Assembly: GCA_004554205.1 (NCBI GenBank)
Contig: SFNH01000068.1
Coordinates: 1 to 26,350, forward strand
Direction: 5' to 3'
DNA: 26,350 nt
Source of the DNA: Clostridium sp.
GTDB taxonomy: Bacteria > Bacillota > Clostridia > Lachnospirales > Lachnospiraceae
Every line of letters starts with the position of its first letter. Within the stretch, counting starts at the first letter, position 1. Below are positions 15,184-23,782 of the stretch, in pieces. The translations under genes and the position numbers were made by a program. The notes below the pieces were generated by a model. The model was not told the origin of the DNA. It saw only the letters and a program-made list of their open reading frames with translations, and made no database searches.

Positions 15184-15739
15184 ATGGGAAAGATTAAGGT
15201 AACGCCGTGCGGGATAGAGGGTCTGTATGTGATCGAGCCGACCGTGTTTAAGGACGAGCGCGGCGGAGACCTACAATCAGAATGATTTTAAGGAGGCCGG
15301 GCTTGATATGGCATTCGTGCAGGACAACCAGTCGATGTCGGTGCGCGGGGTGCTGCGAGGACTGCATTACCAGAAGCATTTCCCGCAGGGGAAGCTGGTG
15401 CGCGCGGTGCGCGGCGCGGTGTTCGATGTGGCGGTGGATCTGCGGGTGAATTCCGCGACCTACGGTAAGTGGTTCGGCGTTCTTCTGACCGCGGAGAACA
15501 AGAAACAGTTTTACATTCCGGAGGGCTTCGCGCACGGTTTCCTCGTTCTGTCTGACGAGGCGGAGTTCGCCTACAAGTGCACGGACTTTTATCATCCGGG
15601 CGACGAGGGTGGACTGAAGTGGGACGACCCGGAGATCGGCATTGAGTGGCCGCTTGAGGACGGCGTGGAGCTGATCATCTCGGAGAAGGACAAAAAGTGG
15701 GGCGGTCTTAAGGATACCTTCAGATTTGGAGAGGAATAA
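15184..15739 (+). pseudogene. rfbC: dTDP-4-dehydrorhamnose 3,5-epimerase, frameshifted by an apparent 8-bp loss
   Basis: RmlC converts dTDP-4-keto-6-deoxyglucose to dTDP-4-keto-rhamnose in dTDP-L-rhamnose synthesis. ATG 15184, with AGGAG upstream, gives MGKIKVTPCGIEGLYVIEPT and then FKDERG (22-27). The frame then runs into TGA at 15283-15285. The rest of the protein continues from GAG at 15266 in another frame as ETYNQNDFKEAG, then MAFVQDNQSMS, RGLHYQ (with the catalytic-base His) and FYIPEGFAHGFLVLSDEAEF through to 15739. Homologues read about ERG-[YF]-F-x-E-TYNQ here, so three codons are represented by one leftover G: about 8 bp are missing after 15264. A 143-aa downstream fragment (ATG 15308) could be translated but lacks the N-terminal substrate-binding strand. 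A true mutation or a sequence error are both possible. Confidence 0.88.
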
Positions 15740-15745
15740 AGGATT

Positions 15746-16558
15746 ATGGGCTATTTGGTTTCTCTGCTTAGAGAGATTGTGAAGAAACGCAGGCTGATCT
15801 GGGATCTGGCGAAGGCGGACTTTAGGAAGCGCTTTGTCGGCTCGTACTTCGGGGTCGTGTGGATGCTTGTCCAGCCGCTCGTGACGGTGCTCATCTACTT
15901 TTTTATCTTCCAGGTGGGCTTTAAGAGCGTGCCGCCGGTGCCGGGCGTACCGTATGTGCTGTGGCTGATACCGGGCATCGTGCCGTGGTTCTTTTACAGC
16001 GAGGCGCTCAACTGTATCACGGGCTGCCTTTCCGAGTACAGCTACCTTGTGAAGAAGGTGGTGTTTCAGGTGGAGATCCTTCCGATCATCAAGCTTATTT
16101 CCTGTCTGATGGTTCACGCGTTTTTTGTGCTCATCATGCTGGCGGCGTTTCTCTGCTACGGGCGTCTGCCGATGGCGACCTGGCTGCAGATCGTGTACTA
16201 CAGCTTTGCGGCGTCGATGCTTGCGCTGGCGTTCGGATACCTGACCTCGGCGATCAACGTGTTTTTCAAGGATATGGCGCAGATCGTAAGCATCAGTCTG
16301 CAGTTCGGTATGTGGCTGACGCCGATCATGTACCACGAGTCGATGTTTGCCGACAAGGCGCCGTGGGTGGTGTCACTTTTAAAGCTGAATCCGTTTTACT
16401 ATGTAGTGGCGGGCTATCGCGACAGCATGCTCACCGGCAATCTTTTCTGGGAGAGGCCGAAGCTGGGGCTTTATTTCTGGATCGTGACGGTCGCGATCGG
16501 GCTTCTCGGACTTAAGGTGTTTAAGAGGCTGAGACCGCATTTTTCGGATGTGCTGTGA
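15746..16558 (+). CDS. ABC-2 type polysaccharide export permease (Wzm/TagG-like)
   Basis: Membrane subunit of an ABC exporter for undecaprenyl-linked polysaccharide or teichoic acid. 270 aa, six transmembrane helices, N-terminal LIWDLAKADFRKRFVGSYFG followed by VVWMLVQPLVTVLIYFFIFQ, then WFFYSEALNCITGC and the late PIMYHESMF and LKLNPFYYVVAGYRDSML block, all characteristic of the Wzm/TagG family. It begins 6 bp after rfbC. The partner ATPase (Wzt/TagH) normally follows directly, but the next 383 bp hold no such gene and amino-acid genes come after, so the permease is orphaned in this window. Confidence 0.93.
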   Translation: MGYLVSLLREIVKKRRLIWDLAKADFRKRFVGSYFGVVWMLVQPLVTVLIYFFIFQVGFKSVPPVPGVPYVLWLIPGIVPWFFYSEALNCITGCLSEYSYLVKKVVFQVEILPIIKLISCLMVHAFFVLIMLAAFLCYGRLPMATWLQIVYYSFAASMLALAFGYLTSAINVFFKDMAQIVSISLQFGMWLTPIMYHESMFADKAPWVVSLLKLNPFYYVVAGYRDSMLTGNLFWERPKLGLYFWIVTVAIGLLGLKVFKRLRPHFSDVL

Positions 16559-16616
16559 GGGGGAGAAGAACAGAAAAACGTTTACAGAAAAACTTAAATT
16601 TATTTGGGGGTAAAAG

Positions 16617-16688
16617 ATGAAAATTCGAGAGTGGATAAATGTACAGATAGCAAAGCCTCCCAGCAGAATGGTGCTCTTGACAACTTGA
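16617..16688 (+). pseudogene. Possible truncated ORF (23 codons) after the export permease
   Basis: ATG 16617 follows a GGGGG run 6 nt upstream and reads MKIREWINVQIAKPPSRMVL then LTT before TGA. The amphipathic start ending in hydrophobic residues looks like the beginning of a membrane protein cut short. I do not recognise it. It could equally be a chance ORF. Confidence 0.25.
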
Positions 16689-16865
16689 GTTTCCGCAAAC
16701 TGTAATTGTAAAATGAATATAATTTCCCAAAGCACCAATCTGCTGAATTTTTGAAAAGATATAAAGTAGCAGCCTTATGAATTTGGGAAGCAAGCATGCC
16801 GTAGGTCATATCAGCGGTAAACTTTCTGTCGGGTTTGGTCCCATGAAATAAATTCCTTATTTCAG

Positions 16866-16894
16866 TTGAAAAACGACATGATATGCGATAAGAT
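16866..16894 (+). promoter_or_regulatory. Promoter of the leuB-led amino-acid operon
   Basis: TTGAAA (16866-16871) and TAAGAT (16889-16894) are 17 bp apart. Transcription would start near 16901, leaving a leader of about 40 nt before the leuB ATG. That is too short for a T-box or leader-peptide attenuator from this promoter. Confidence 0.65.
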
Positions 16895-16941
16895 AAAAAG
16901 AAGCGCATTACATTTTATAAATAAGGAAGAGGAGATGCGGC

Positions 16942-18027
16942 ATGAATGGTAGGATTGTGACGATCCCCGGGGACGGGATCGGGCCTGAGATCGTGCGGGA
17001 GGCGTGCAGGGTCCTTGATAAAGTGGGGGAAGTGTACGGACACACCTTTACATACACAGAGGTTCTGATGGGCGGCTGCTCCATCGACGCGTTCGGAGTT
17101 CCGCTGACGGACGAAGCGCTTGAGACCGCGAGGCAGAGCGACGCAGTTCTTCTCGGAGCGGTGGGCGGAGACGTCGGGAATTCGAGGTGGTACGATGTGG
17201 CGCCGAACTTAAGACCGGAGGCAGGGCTTCTTGCTATCCGCAAGGGGCTTCATCTGTTTGCCAATATCCGTCCGGCGTATTTATATAAGGAGCTGGCTGA
17301 CGCATGCCCGCTGAAAGAAAAAATCATCGGCGACGGCTTTGACATGGTGATCATGCGGGAGCTGACGGGGGGGCTGTATTTCGGCGCGCGCCGCACCGAG
17401 GCGGTGGACGGCGTCCTCATGGCGACGGATACCCTGACGTATAATGAAAACGAGATTCGACGGATCGCGGTGAAGGCCTTCGAGATTGCGGGCAAGCGCA
17501 GGAAACATGTCATCAGCGTGGATAAGGCGAATGTCCTGGATTCCTCGAGGCTATGGAGAAAGGTCGTGGAGGAGGTTTCCAAGGATTACCCGGAGGTGAG
17601 CCTCACGCATATGCTGGTGGATAACTGCGCGATGCAGCTTGTGATGAATCCGGGGCAGTTCGATGTGGTGCTGACGGAAAATATGTTCGGCGATATCCTG
17701 TCCGACGAGGCAAGCATGATCACCGGATCGATCGGGATGCTGCCCTCCGCGAGCTTAAATGAGACGAAGTTCGGTATGTATGAGCCGAGCCACGGCTCCG
17801 CGCCGGACATTGCGGGAAGGGACGTCGCAAACCCGATCGCGACGATCCTCTCTGCGGCGATGATGTTGCGCTATTCCTTTGACCTTGGCAGGGAGGCGGA
17901 CGCGGTCGAGGCGGCGGTGCAGCAGGCGCTGACCGACGGCTACCGCACCGCGGATATTATGGCGGACGGCTGTGTGAAGGTAGGAACGACGGAGATGGGT
18001 AGTCTGATCGCGGAGCGCATCCGCTGA
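16942..18027 (+). CDS. leuB: 3-isopropylmalate dehydrogenase
   Basis: NAD-dependent oxidative decarboxylase of leucine synthesis (3-isopropylmalate to 2-oxoisocaproate). 361 aa, the usual length. N-terminal IVTIPGDGIGPEIVREACRV, then LLGAVGG; RPEAGLLAIRKGLHLFANIRP carries the substrate arginines; MRELTGGLYFG follows. The signature NMFGDILSDEASMITGSIGM holds the metal-binding Asp pair, then LPSASL and EPSHGSAPDIAGRDVANP for NAD binding. GAGGAG precedes the ATG by 7 nt. It is first in the operon; leuA, leuC and leuD are not in the window. Confidence 0.97.
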   Translation: MNGRIVTIPGDGIGPEIVREACRVLDKVGEVYGHTFTYTEVLMGGCSIDAFGVPLTDEALETARQSDAVLLGAVGGDVGNSRWYDVAPNLRPEAGLLAIRKGLHLFANIRPAYLYKELADACPLKEKIIGDGFDMVIMRELTGGLYFGARRTEAVDGVLMATDTLTYNENEIRRIAVKAFEIAGKRRKHVISVDKANVLDSSRLWRKVVEEVSKDYPEVSLTHMLVDNCAMQLVMNPGQFDVVLTENMFGDILSDEASMITGSIGMLPSASLNETKFGMYEPSHGSAPDIAGRDVANPIATILSAAMMLRYSFDLGREADAVEAAVQQALTDGYRTADIMADGCVKVGTTEMGSLIAERIR

Positions 18028-18069
18028 ATCAGGTTGACATAAAAAACAGGACACGAGGAGGAGACAGTT

Positions 18070-19731
18070 ATGAGAAGTGATAACGCAAAATCCGGGATGC
18101 AGCAGGCGCCGGCGCGCTCGCTTTTCCGCGCGCTTGGGCTGACGGACGAGGAGCTTGATCGCCCGCTTGTCGGCATTGTAAGCTCTTACAATGAGATCGT
18201 CCCGGGACATATGAACCTGGACAAGATCGTGGAGGCGGTAAAGCAGGGCGTCGCCATGGCGGGCGGAACCCCGATTGTCTTCCCGGCGATCGCGGTCTGC
18301 GACGGCATTGCCATGGGCCATGTGGGGATGAAGTATTCGCTGGTGACCCGTGACCTGATCGCGGATTCGACCGAGTGTATGGCGTTAGCGCACCAGTTTG
18401 ACGCGCTGGTGATGGTGCCGAACTGTGACAAGAACGTGCCGGGGCTTCTGATGGCGGCGGCGCGCTTAAATATTCCGACGGTCTTTGTCAGCGGCGGCCC
18501 GATGCTCGCGGGCCATGTGAAGGGCAAAAAGCGCAGCCTTTCCAGCATGTTTGAGGCGGTCGGCTCCTACGCGGCGGGGACGATGAGCGAGGAGGATGTA
18601 AAGGAATTCGAGTGTAAGGTCTGCCCGACCTGCGGCTCCTGCTCCGGTATGTACACGGCAAACAGCATGAACTGTCTGACTGAGGCGCTCGGCATGGGGC
18701 TTAAGGGCAACGGCACGATCCCGGCTGTGTACTCGGAGCGCCTGGCGCTCGCAAAGCACGCCGGCATGGCTGTCATGGAGCTCTTAAAGAAGAATATCTG
18801 CCCGCGGGACATTATGACTGAGGCGGCGTTCAAAAACGCCCTGACGATGGATATGGCGCTGGGCTGCAGCACGAACAGTATGCTGCATCTTCCGGCGATC
18901 GCGCATGAGGCGGGCGTGGAGTTAAACGTGGACATCGCAAACGAGATCAGCGCGAGGACGCCGAACCTGTGCCACCTGGCTCCGGCAGGCCCTACCTATA
19001 TGGAGGACTTAAATGAGGCGGGCGGTATCTATGCGGTGATGAATGAGATCAGTAAGCTCGGGCTTCTCGATCTAAGCTGCATGACTGTCACGGGAAAGAC
19101 TGTGGGAGAGAATATTAAGGACTGTGCAAACAGGGATCCGGAGGTCATCCGCCCCGTGGAAAACCCGTACTCGAAGACCGGCGGCATCGCGGTTCTCAAA
19201 GGCAACCTGGCTCCCGATTCCTGCGTGGTGAAGCGCTCCGCCGTGGTTCCGGAAATGCTGGCGCATGAGGGGCCGGCGCGTGTATTTGACAGCGAGGAGG
19301 ACGCGATCGCGGCGATCAAGGGCGGAAAGATCGTGGCAGGCGATGTGGTGGTGATCCGCTACGAGGGGCCAAAGGGCGGCCCGGGTATGCGCGAGATGTT
19401 AAACCCGACCTCCGCGATTGCGGGCATGGGGCTCGGCTCCTCAGTCGCGCTCATCACTGACGGGCGTTTCTCCGGCGCTTCCCGCGGCGCTTCCATCGGC
19501 CATGTGTGCCCTGAGGCGGCGGCAGGCGGCCCGATCGGCCTCGTGGAGGAGGGCGACATCATCGCCATTGACATCAACGCCAACACCATCAACATGAAGG
19601 TGTCCGACGAGGAGCTTGCGAAACGGCGCGCGAACTGGACGCCGAAGACGAAGGAAGTGAGCGGCTACTTAAAGCGCTACGCCGAGCTCGTCACTAGCGC
19701 GGATAAGGGCGCGGTGTTAAAGGGGAATTAG
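18070..19731 (+). CDS. ilvD: Dihydroxy-acid dehydratase
   Basis: Fe-S enzyme that dehydrates 2,3-dihydroxy-isovalerate and 2,3-dihydroxy-3-methylvalerate to the keto acids of valine and isoleucine. 553 aa. Visible signatures: MVPNCDKNVPG (Cys119, cluster ligand), the cysteine cluster CKVCPTCGSCSGMYTANSMN (182-201; Cys191 is the expected further ligand), ALGCSTNSMLHL, and the C-terminal signature ITDGRFSGASRGASIGHVCP then EAAAGGPIGLVEEGD. GAGGAG lies upstream of the ATG. It follows leuB by 42 bp with no terminator in between. Confidence 0.97.
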   Translation: MRSDNAKSGMQQAPARSLFRALGLTDEELDRPLVGIVSSYNEIVPGHMNLDKIVEAVKQGVAMAGGTPIVFPAIAVCDGIAMGHVGMKYSLVTRDLIADSTECMALAHQFDALVMVPNCDKNVPGLLMAAARLNIPTVFVSGGPMLAGHVKGKKRSLSSMFEAVGSYAAGTMSEEDVKEFECKVCPTCGSCSGMYTANSMNCLTEALGMGLKGNGTIPAVYSERLALAKHAGMAVMELLKKNICPRDIMTEAAFKNALTMDMALGCSTNSMLHLPAIAHEAGVELNVDIANEISARTPNLCHLAPAGPTYMEDLNEAGGIYAVMNEISKLGLLDLSCMTVTGKTVGENIKDCANRDPEVIRPVENPYSKTGGIAVLKGNLAPDSCVVKRSAVVPEMLAHEGPARVFDSEEDAIAAIKGGKIVAGDVVVIRYEGPKGGPGMREMLNPTSAIAGMGLGSSVALITDGRFSGASRGASIGHVCPEAAAGGPIGLVEEGDIIAIDINANTINMKVSDEELAKRRANWTPKTKEVSGYLKRYAELVTSADKGAVLKGN

Positions 19732-19738
19732 ACAGTGG

Positions 19739-19765
19739 GTAACTGTGAAGGCACGAGGCAGTTAC
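19739..19765. repeat. 27-bp inverted-repeat element between ilvD and ilvB
   Basis: Arms GTAACTG (19739-19745) and CAGTTAC (19759-19765) flank a 13-bp centre. The element matches 22 of 27 positions of the minus-strand reading of 26254-26280, with identical length. This suggests two copies of one dispersed intergenic repeat. A role in processing or regulating the operon mRNA before ilvB is possible. Confidence 0.6.
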
Positions 19766-19799
19766 GACAGCGGAAAAGAGAGATAAGGAGTTTTGAGAG

Positions 19800-21506
19800 A
19801 TGGCGGAAACGAGAGTTTTGAACGGCTCGGAGATCGTGGTGGAGTGCTTAAAGGAGCAGGGCGTACAGACCGTGTTCGGCTATCCGGGCGGTGCGATCTT
19901 AAATATTTACGATGCGCTCTATAAACATCAGGATGAGATCACCCATATCCTGACCTCCCACGAACAGGGGGCGGCTCACGCAGCGGACGGCTACGCGAGG
20001 GCGACCGGGAGAGTGGGCGTGTGCTTTGCGACCTCGGGGCCTGGGGCGACGAATCTGGTGACGGGAATCGCGACAGCCTATATGGATTCTATCCCGATCG
20101 TGGCGATCACCTGCAATGTGACAAACAGTCTTTTGGGGCGGGACAGCTTCCAGGAGATCGACATTGCGGGCGTGACGATGCCGATCACCAAGCATAATTT
20201 TATCGTGAAGGACATTAACAGGCTGGCGTACACCGTCCGCCGGGCGTTTACCATCGCCCAGAGCGGCAGGCCGGGGCCGGTGCTCATTGATATCACAAAG
20301 GATGTGACCGCGGCGGAGTGTGAGTACACCCCCGCCGTGCCGGAGCCGATCGTCCGCCAGAAGGATACGATCCGCGAGGAGGATCTGGAGACGGCTCTGG
20401 AGCTGATCCGAAACGCGAAAAAGCCGTTTATCTTCGTGGGCGGCGGCGCGGTGCTCTCGGAGGCCTCCGAGGAGCTTCGCACGCTGGCGCACCGGATTCA
20501 GGCGCCGGTGGCTGATTCCCTGATGGGAAAGGGGGCGTTTGACGGGGCAGATGAGCTCTACACCGGCATGGTCGGCATGCACGGGACAAAGACCTCCAAC
20601 TTCGGCATCAGCGAGTGTGACCTGCTGATCGTGGCGGGTGCGCGCTTCAGCGACCGCGTGACGGGCAACGCCTCAAAGTTCGCGCGGAACGCGAAAATTC
20701 TCCAGATCGACGTGGACTCCGCGGAGATCAACAAGAATATCCGCGTGGACGCCAGTGTGATCGGCGACCTTAAGACGGTGTTAAGGCGATTAAACGCCCG
20801 CCTCGACCCGATCAACCATGACGAGTGGGTGGAGCATATCGAGATGATGAGGGATATGTACCCGCTGCGTTACGACAGGGACCGGCTTACGGGGCCGTTT
20901 ATCGTGGAGACGATCGATGAGCTCACGAAGGGCGACGCGGTCATCTGCACCGAGGTCGGGCAGCATCAGATGTGGGCGGCACAGTATTATAAGTTCAGAA
21001 AGCCGAGGACATTTCTGACCTCCGGCGGTCTCGGCACGATGGGCTACGGTCTGGGAGCTTCCATCGGGGCGAAGATGGGCTGCGGCGATATGGGCCATCC
21101 CGACATTCCCGTGTTTAATATCGCCGGCGACGGGTGCTTCCGCATGAATATGAACGAGATCGCGACGGCGGCCCGCTACAATATCCCGGTCATCGAGGTC
21201 GTTATCAATAACCATGTGCTCGGAATGGTGCGCCAGTGGCAGACGCTGTTCTACGGAAAGCGCTATTCACATACGGTATTAAACGACGCGGTGGACTTTG
21301 TGAAGCTGGCGGAGGCGATGGGGGCGAAGGCATACCGCGTCTCATCGAAGGAGGAATTAAGGCCGACGCTTGAGGAGGCGATGGCGCTTAAGGCTCCGGC
21401 TCTCATCGACTGCCAGATTGGCTGTGACGACAGGGTGTACCCGATGGTCTCCCCGGGCGCGCCGCTCGAGGATACCTTTGATGATACCGATCTTAAAATA
21501 AAGTAA
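19800..21506 (+). CDS. ilvB: Acetolactate synthase large (catalytic) subunit
   Basis: TPP-dependent enzyme making acetolactate and acetohydroxybutyrate, first common step of branched-chain amino acid synthesis. 568 aa with three TPP-family domains: N-terminal VFGYPGGAILNIYDAL, the catalytic Glu55 in SHEQGAAHAADGYARATG, FQEIDIAGVTMPITKHNF, the central VGMHGTKTSNF region and C-terminal TPP-binding GDG (443-445) reaching VINNHVLGMVRQWQ. The GMVRQWQ block is typical of anabolic acetohydroxyacid synthases rather than catabolic AlsS. AAGGAG lies upstream. The regulatory subunit gene (ilvN/ilvH) is not adjacent, which is unusual if this is the main enzyme. Confidence 0.96.
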   Translation: MAETRVLNGSEIVVECLKEQGVQTVFGYPGGAILNIYDALYKHQDEITHILTSHEQGAAHAADGYARATGRVGVCFATSGPGATNLVTGIATAYMDSIPIVAITCNVTNSLLGRDSFQEIDIAGVTMPITKHNFIVKDINRLAYTVRRAFTIAQSGRPGPVLIDITKDVTAAECEYTPAVPEPIVRQKDTIREEDLETALELIRNAKKPFIFVGGGAVLSEASEELRTLAHRIQAPVADSLMGKGAFDGADELYTGMVGMHGTKTSNFGISECDLLIVAGARFSDRVTGNASKFARNAKILQIDVDSAEINKNIRVDASVIGDLKTVLRRLNARLDPINHDEWVEHIEMMRDMYPLRYDRDRLTGPFIVETIDELTKGDAVICTEVGQHQMWAAQYYKFRKPRTFLTSGGLGTMGYGLGASIGAKMGCGDMGHPDIPVFNIAGDGCFRMNMNEIATAARYNIPVIEVVINNHVLGMVRQWQTLFYGKRYSHTVLNDAVDFVKLAEAMGAKAYRVSSKEELRPTLEEAMALKAPALIDCQIGCDDRVYPMVSPGAPLEDTFDDTDLKIK

Positions 21507-21524
21507 AACCAGGAGGAAGAAATA

Positions 21525-22610
21525 ATGGGAAGAGTTTATAATTTCTCGGCAGGGCCGGCGGTGCTCCCGGAGGAGGTCCTCAGGGAAGCCGCGGACGAGA
21601 TGTTGGATTACAGAGGCACGGGGATGTCCGTGATGGAGATGAGCCATCGCTCCAAGGCATTCGAGACGATCATTGAGGAAGCGGAGAGCGATCTTCGGGA
21701 GCTAATGAATATCCCGGATAATTACAAGGTGCTGTTTCTTCAGGGCGGCGCGCATCTGCAGTTTTCCATGATCCCGCAGAATTTGATGAAGAACGGCGTG
21801 GCGGATTACATTATCACCGGACAGTGGGCGAAGAAAGCATTTAAGGAGGCGCAGAAATACGGGAAGGCAGTTGCTGTGGCATCCAGCGAAGACAAGACAT
21901 TCAGCTACATACCGGACTGCTCCGACCTGCCGATCGACGACGACGCGGACTATGTATACATCTGCGAAAATAATACGATCTACGGAACCAAATTTAAGAC
22001 TCTGCCGAATACAAAGGGCAAGACCCTCGTGGCCGACGTGTCCTCATGCTTTCTGTCCGAGCCGGTTGATGTGACAAAGTACGGCGTGATCTACGGCGGC
22101 GTGCAGAAAAATATCGGGCCGGCGGGCGTTGTGATCGTGATCATCCGCGAGGATCTGATCACCGAGGATGTGCTCCCCGGCACCCCGACGATGTGTCAGT
22201 ACAAGATTCACGCCGATGCAAAGTCGCTCTACAATACCCCGCCCGCGTACGGCATCTACATCTGCGGCAAGGTGTTTAAGTGGCTCAAGGCGCGCGGCGG
22301 TCTCGCCGCGATGAAGGAGTACAATGAGAAGAAGGCGAAGATCCTCTACGATTTCCTGGACGAGAGCAGATTGTTCAAGGGAACGGTGGTGAAGGAGGAT
22401 CGCTCTCTGATGAATGTGCCGTTCGTGACTGGTGATCCGGAGCTTGACGCGGAGTTTATCAAAGAGGCGACCGCGGCGGGCTTTGTGAACTTAAAGGGAC
22501 ACAGGACCGTGGGCGGCATGCGCGCCAGCATCTACAACGCGATGCCGATGGAGGGCGTCGAGAAGCTAGTTGCGTTTATGAAGAAATTTGAGGAGGCACA
22601 CAAGGCATGA
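21525..22610 (+). CDS. serC: Phosphoserine aminotransferase
   Basis: PLP enzyme converting 3-phosphohydroxypyruvate and glutamate to O-phospho-L-serine. 361 aa. N-terminal YNFSAGPAVLPEEVLREAAD, MSVMEMSHRSKAF, LFLQGGAHLQFSMIPQNL, CENNTIYGT, ADVSSCFLSEPVDV and the PLP lysine K195 in GVQKNIGPAGV; C-terminal HRTVGGMRASIYNAMP binds phosphate. AGGAGGAAG lies before the ATG, 18 bp after ilvB, so serine genes appear to be co-transcribed with branched-chain genes. It overlaps serA by 4 bp. Its product could also feed an amino-alcohol phosphate pathway (see findings). Confidence 0.97.
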   Translation: MGRVYNFSAGPAVLPEEVLREAADEMLDYRGTGMSVMEMSHRSKAFETIIEEAESDLRELMNIPDNYKVLFLQGGAHLQFSMIPQNLMKNGVADYIITGQWAKKAFKEAQKYGKAVAVASSEDKTFSYIPDCSDLPIDDDADYVYICENNTIYGTKFKTLPNTKGKTLVADVSSCFLSEPVDVTKYGVIYGGVQKNIGPAGVVIVIIREDLITEDVLPGTPTMCQYKIHADAKSLYNTPPAYGIYICGKVFKWLKARGGLAAMKEYNEKKAKILYDFLDESRLFKGTVVKEDRSLMNVPFVTGDPELDAEFIKEATAAGFVNLKGHRTVGGMRASIYNAMPMEGVEKLVAFMKKFEEAHKA

Positions 22611-23767
22611 AAAAGATTCACTGCATGAACGCCATCTCCAGGTATGGCACGGATCTACTGACGGATGATTACGCTCTGACCGACGATATCAATGAGGCGG
22701 AGGGGATTTTAGTGCGCAGCGCGTCGCTCCACGAGACGGAGCTTCCCGAGGCGCTGCTTGCCATCGCGCGCGCCGGAGCGGGCGTGAACAATATTCCGCT
22801 TGACACCTGCGCCGAGAAGGGTATCGTGGTATTTAATACCCCGGGCGCAAACGCGAACGGCGTGAAGGAGCTGGTTCTTGCGGGGCTGTTCTTAGCCTCC
22901 CGCGATGTGGTGGGCGGTATTGAGTGGTGCAGGGCGAATGCGGCGGACGAGAATATCGCAAAGACAGTGGAGAAGGCGAAGAAGGCCTTTGCGGGCTGTG
23001 AGATCAAGGGCAAGAAGCTGGGCGTGATCGGCCTCGGCGCGATCGGCGCGGAGGTTGCGAACGCGGCGGCTGCGCTGGGGATGGAGGTGTACGGCTACGA
23101 CCCGTTCATTTCCGTCAATGCGGCGTGGATGCTGTCGCGCGACGTGCGCCACACGACAAGCCTTGATACGATTTACGGGGAATGCGATTACATTACGCTG
23201 CACGTTCCGGCGCTGGATTCCACGAAGGGCATGATCAACAGGGAAGCATTCGCGCAGATGAAGGACGGCGTCGTGATCTTAAACTTTGCCCGCGATGTGC
23301 TGGTAAATGACGATGATATGGCGGAGGCGTTAAAATCCGGGAAGGTGAAGCGGTATGTGACGGATTTCCCGAACCCGAAATCCGCTAACATGGAAAATAC
23401 TATCGTGATCCCGCACCTCGGCGCCTCCACGGAGGAGTCGGAGGACAACTGCGCGAGGATGGCGGTGGAGGAGCTGATGGACTATCTGGAGAACGGAAAT
23501 ATCCGCAACTCCGTCAATTATCCGGCGTGCGATATGGGCGTGAAGAAGGCGAAGGCGCGCGTGGCCGTCCTGCATATGAACGTTCCGAACATGATCGGGC
23601 AGATCACGGGCGCGCTGGCATCCGGCGGCATCAACATTTCCGATATGACAAACAAGAGCCGCGACAGGTATGCGTACACGCTGATGGATCTGGAACATAC
23701 TCCGAATTCGGATATTATCGAGAAGCTGGAGACGATCAAGGGCGTGCGGCGCGTGAGAGTGATGTGA
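22607..23767 (+). CDS. serA: D-3-phosphoglycerate dehydrogenase with C-terminal ACT domain
   Basis: NAD-dependent first enzyme of serine synthesis from 3-phosphoglycerate. 386 aa. Substrate domain with ILVRSASLHETELPE and RAGAGVNNIPLDTCAEKGI; NAD-binding GLGAIG (142-147) followed by YGYDPF; NFARDVLVNDDDMAEALKSG containing the catalytic Arg; IPHLGASTEESEDNC with catalytic His270. From about residue 320 an ACT domain (LHMNVPNMIGQITGALASGG) would allow feedback by serine. Translation is coupled to serC by an ATGA overlap. Confidence 0.96.
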   Translation: MKKIHCMNAISRYGTDLLTDDYALTDDINEAEGILVRSASLHETELPEALLAIARAGAGVNNIPLDTCAEKGIVVFNTPGANANGVKELVLAGLFLASRDVVGGIEWCRANAADENIAKTVEKAKKAFAGCEIKGKKLGVIGLGAIGAEVANAAAALGMEVYGYDPFISVNAAWMLSRDVRHTTSLDTIYGECDYITLHVPALDSTKGMINREAFAQMKDGVVILNFARDVLVNDDDMAEALKSGKVKRYVTDFPNPKSANMENTIVIPHLGASTEESEDNCARMAVEELMDYLENGNIRNSVNYPACDMGVKKAKARVAVLHMNVPNMIGQITGALASGGINISDMTNKSRDRYAYTLMDLEHTPNSDIIEKLETIKGVRRVRVM

Positions 23768-23782
23768 TAAAGGAGAAGGAAT

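Larger units (their letters stand above)
16559..16941. other. AT-rich intergenic junction between the polysaccharide locus and leuB
   Basis: A 383-bp stretch, visibly richer in A+T than both sides, with no convincing full-length gene. It holds a possible 23-codon ORF (16617-16688), a TTCCCAAA/TTTGGGAA inverted repeat (16720-16727, 16782-16789) and the leuB promoter near the end. I looked for a T-box leader, expected for a leucine/isoleucine operon, and saw neither the conserved T-box sequence nor an antiterminator. It probably marks the point where the export ATPase gene was lost or where the loci were joined. Confidence 0.6.

Noticed and set aside
15248..16336. Long minus-strand open frame (362 codons) opposite rfbC and the export permease
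   Set aside because: It is His/Arg/Gln-rich with no recognisable domain, no ribosome binding site, and lies fully opposite clear homologues. It is a shadow of GC-rich coding sequence.
16600..16908. Minus-strand open frame (102 codons) in the AT-rich gap
   Set aside because: No Shine-Dalgarno before its ATG, no recognised family, and its upstream end covers the leuB promoter. Retained only as unexplained sequence.
16690..16941. T-box riboswitch leader for the leuB operon
   Set aside because: The conserved T-box sequence and a terminator/antiterminator pair were searched for by eye and not found, and the best promoter leaves a leader of only about 40 nt.
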